This document shows, piece after piece, positions 5,648 through 5,842 of a DNA stretch of 5,842 bases. Under the pieces are notes generated by a model. The model saw only the letters and a list, made by a program, of their open reading frames with translations, had not been told where the DNA came from and made no database searches. This DNA comes from Candidatus Poribacteria bacterium (lineage in GTDB: Bacteria > Poribacteria > DTPJ01 > WJIO01). Made by a program: the position numbers and the translations under genes. The stretch is from positions 1-5,842 of the forward strand of contig WJIO01000113.1 of NCBI GenBank assembly GCA_014730235.1. The letters are read 5' to 3'. Within the stretch, counting starts at the first letter, position 1. Every line of letters begins with the position of its first letter.

Positions 5648-5842
5648 TTAATAATAATATGAAGATGATCCAGGTCTCAGGAATCCACCTACGCGACCCA
5701 TGCCGGGAATACTTCGTAAGTTCCATGAATCTGAAGCGTCGTCGTATCCAATACCCAGGGCTTTGCCGGGATCTGCAAGGATGTTCAGTTGAACCATGAA
5801 ATCCCTGCGGATTCTTCCGTCCTTTGTGCCGCGTCGGCGAAA
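5648..5842 (-). CDS. Unrecognised protein, C-terminal 64 residues, cut by window edge
   Basis: The frame is open from the window edge to TAA at 5648-5650. The visible tail has a strongly basic, arginine-rich head (FRRRGTKDGRIRRDF, 1-15), then MVQLNILADPGKALGIGYDD (16-35), a glycine-rich LRSIPGMGRVGGFLRPG, and the end SSSYYY. Many GNN codons and a smooth composition favour real coding. A plus-strand ORF across the same bases (5659-5799) lacks a ribosome site. An ATG at 5795-5797 with AGGG 5 bases before it could start a 49-residue protein, but the frame is open beyond it. I do not recognise the family. The G-x-RR-x-F-x-V-x-L pattern vaguely recalls C-terminal regions of PilX-like pilus assembly proteins, and the aromatic end recalls outer-membrane proteins; both are guesses. 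GC is about 53%, well above the neighbouring operon. Confidence 0.5.
   Translation of the reverse strand, partial: FRRRGTKDGRIRRDFMVQLNILADPGKALGIGYDDASDSWNLRSIPGMGRVGGFLRPGSSSYYY

Noticed and set aside
5518-5648. TTTTT at both ends of the element as a target-site duplication
   Set aside because: The flanks are AT-rich and the wider flanking bases do not match, so five Ts could match by chance; mentioned only as compatible.
5659-5799. Plus-strand 46-codon open frame opposite the unknown gene tail
   Set aside because: No ribosome site before its ATG and no family features; the minus-strand frame is open across the whole stretch to the window edge and has better codon character.

Overview
The window is a compact stretch of bacterial chromosome of low to moderate GC; lines I counted inside proB run near 33%. 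Most genes are conserved housekeeping genes that give no firm taxonomic answer. The order proB-proA-nadD-yqeK-rsfS recalls Firmicutes and some deltaproteobacterial or other phyla. YacG is better known from Proteobacteria, and the CATTCCTGCGAAAGCAGGAAT type of hairpin repeat is one I associate with environmental Gram-negative-type genomes. My best guess is an environmental, possibly uncultivated, bacterium outside the well-studied model groups. This is inference only.

Layout from left to right. Positions 2-670 (+) hold the C-terminal three quarters of PurC, cut by the window edge. Its 3' end overlaps by 23 bases the 3' end of a convergent gene for a CvpA-type membrane protein (648-1220, -). 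Everything from there to position 5464 lies on the minus strand and reads, in transcription order, proB, proA, nadD, yacG, yqeK, rsfS, cvpA. Junctions from proB to rsfS are 20-base and 19-base gaps, 8-base and 14-base overlaps, then a 17-base gap. That pattern is expected of one polycistronic unit. cvpA follows rsfS after about 118 bases (or 55 if a longer start is used) and may also have its own weak promoter.

ProB and ProA carry out the first two steps of proline synthesis. NadD makes the NAD dinucleotide. YqeK is a predicted Ap4A hydrolase of the HD superfamily, and RsfS is the ribosome-silencing factor that binds the large subunit. YacG is a small zinc-ribbon protein that inhibits DNA gyrase in E. 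coli. The unit therefore couples an amino-acid pathway with NAD and dinucleotide metabolism and growth-arrest functions.

Upstream of proB (5465-5647) is the only notable non-coding region. It contains a 121-base MITE-like element (5523-5643) with perfect 25-base inverted ends, which encloses a GAAA-capped hairpin. Between element and proB are two sigma70-like promoter candidates facing proB. One draws its -35 from the end of the element. Beyond the element, 5648-5842 (-) is the C-terminal end of a gene I do not recognise, at about 53% GC, clearly richer than the proB operon. The most interesting part of the window is this element and the junction it marks. I see no clear new defence or metabolic system.
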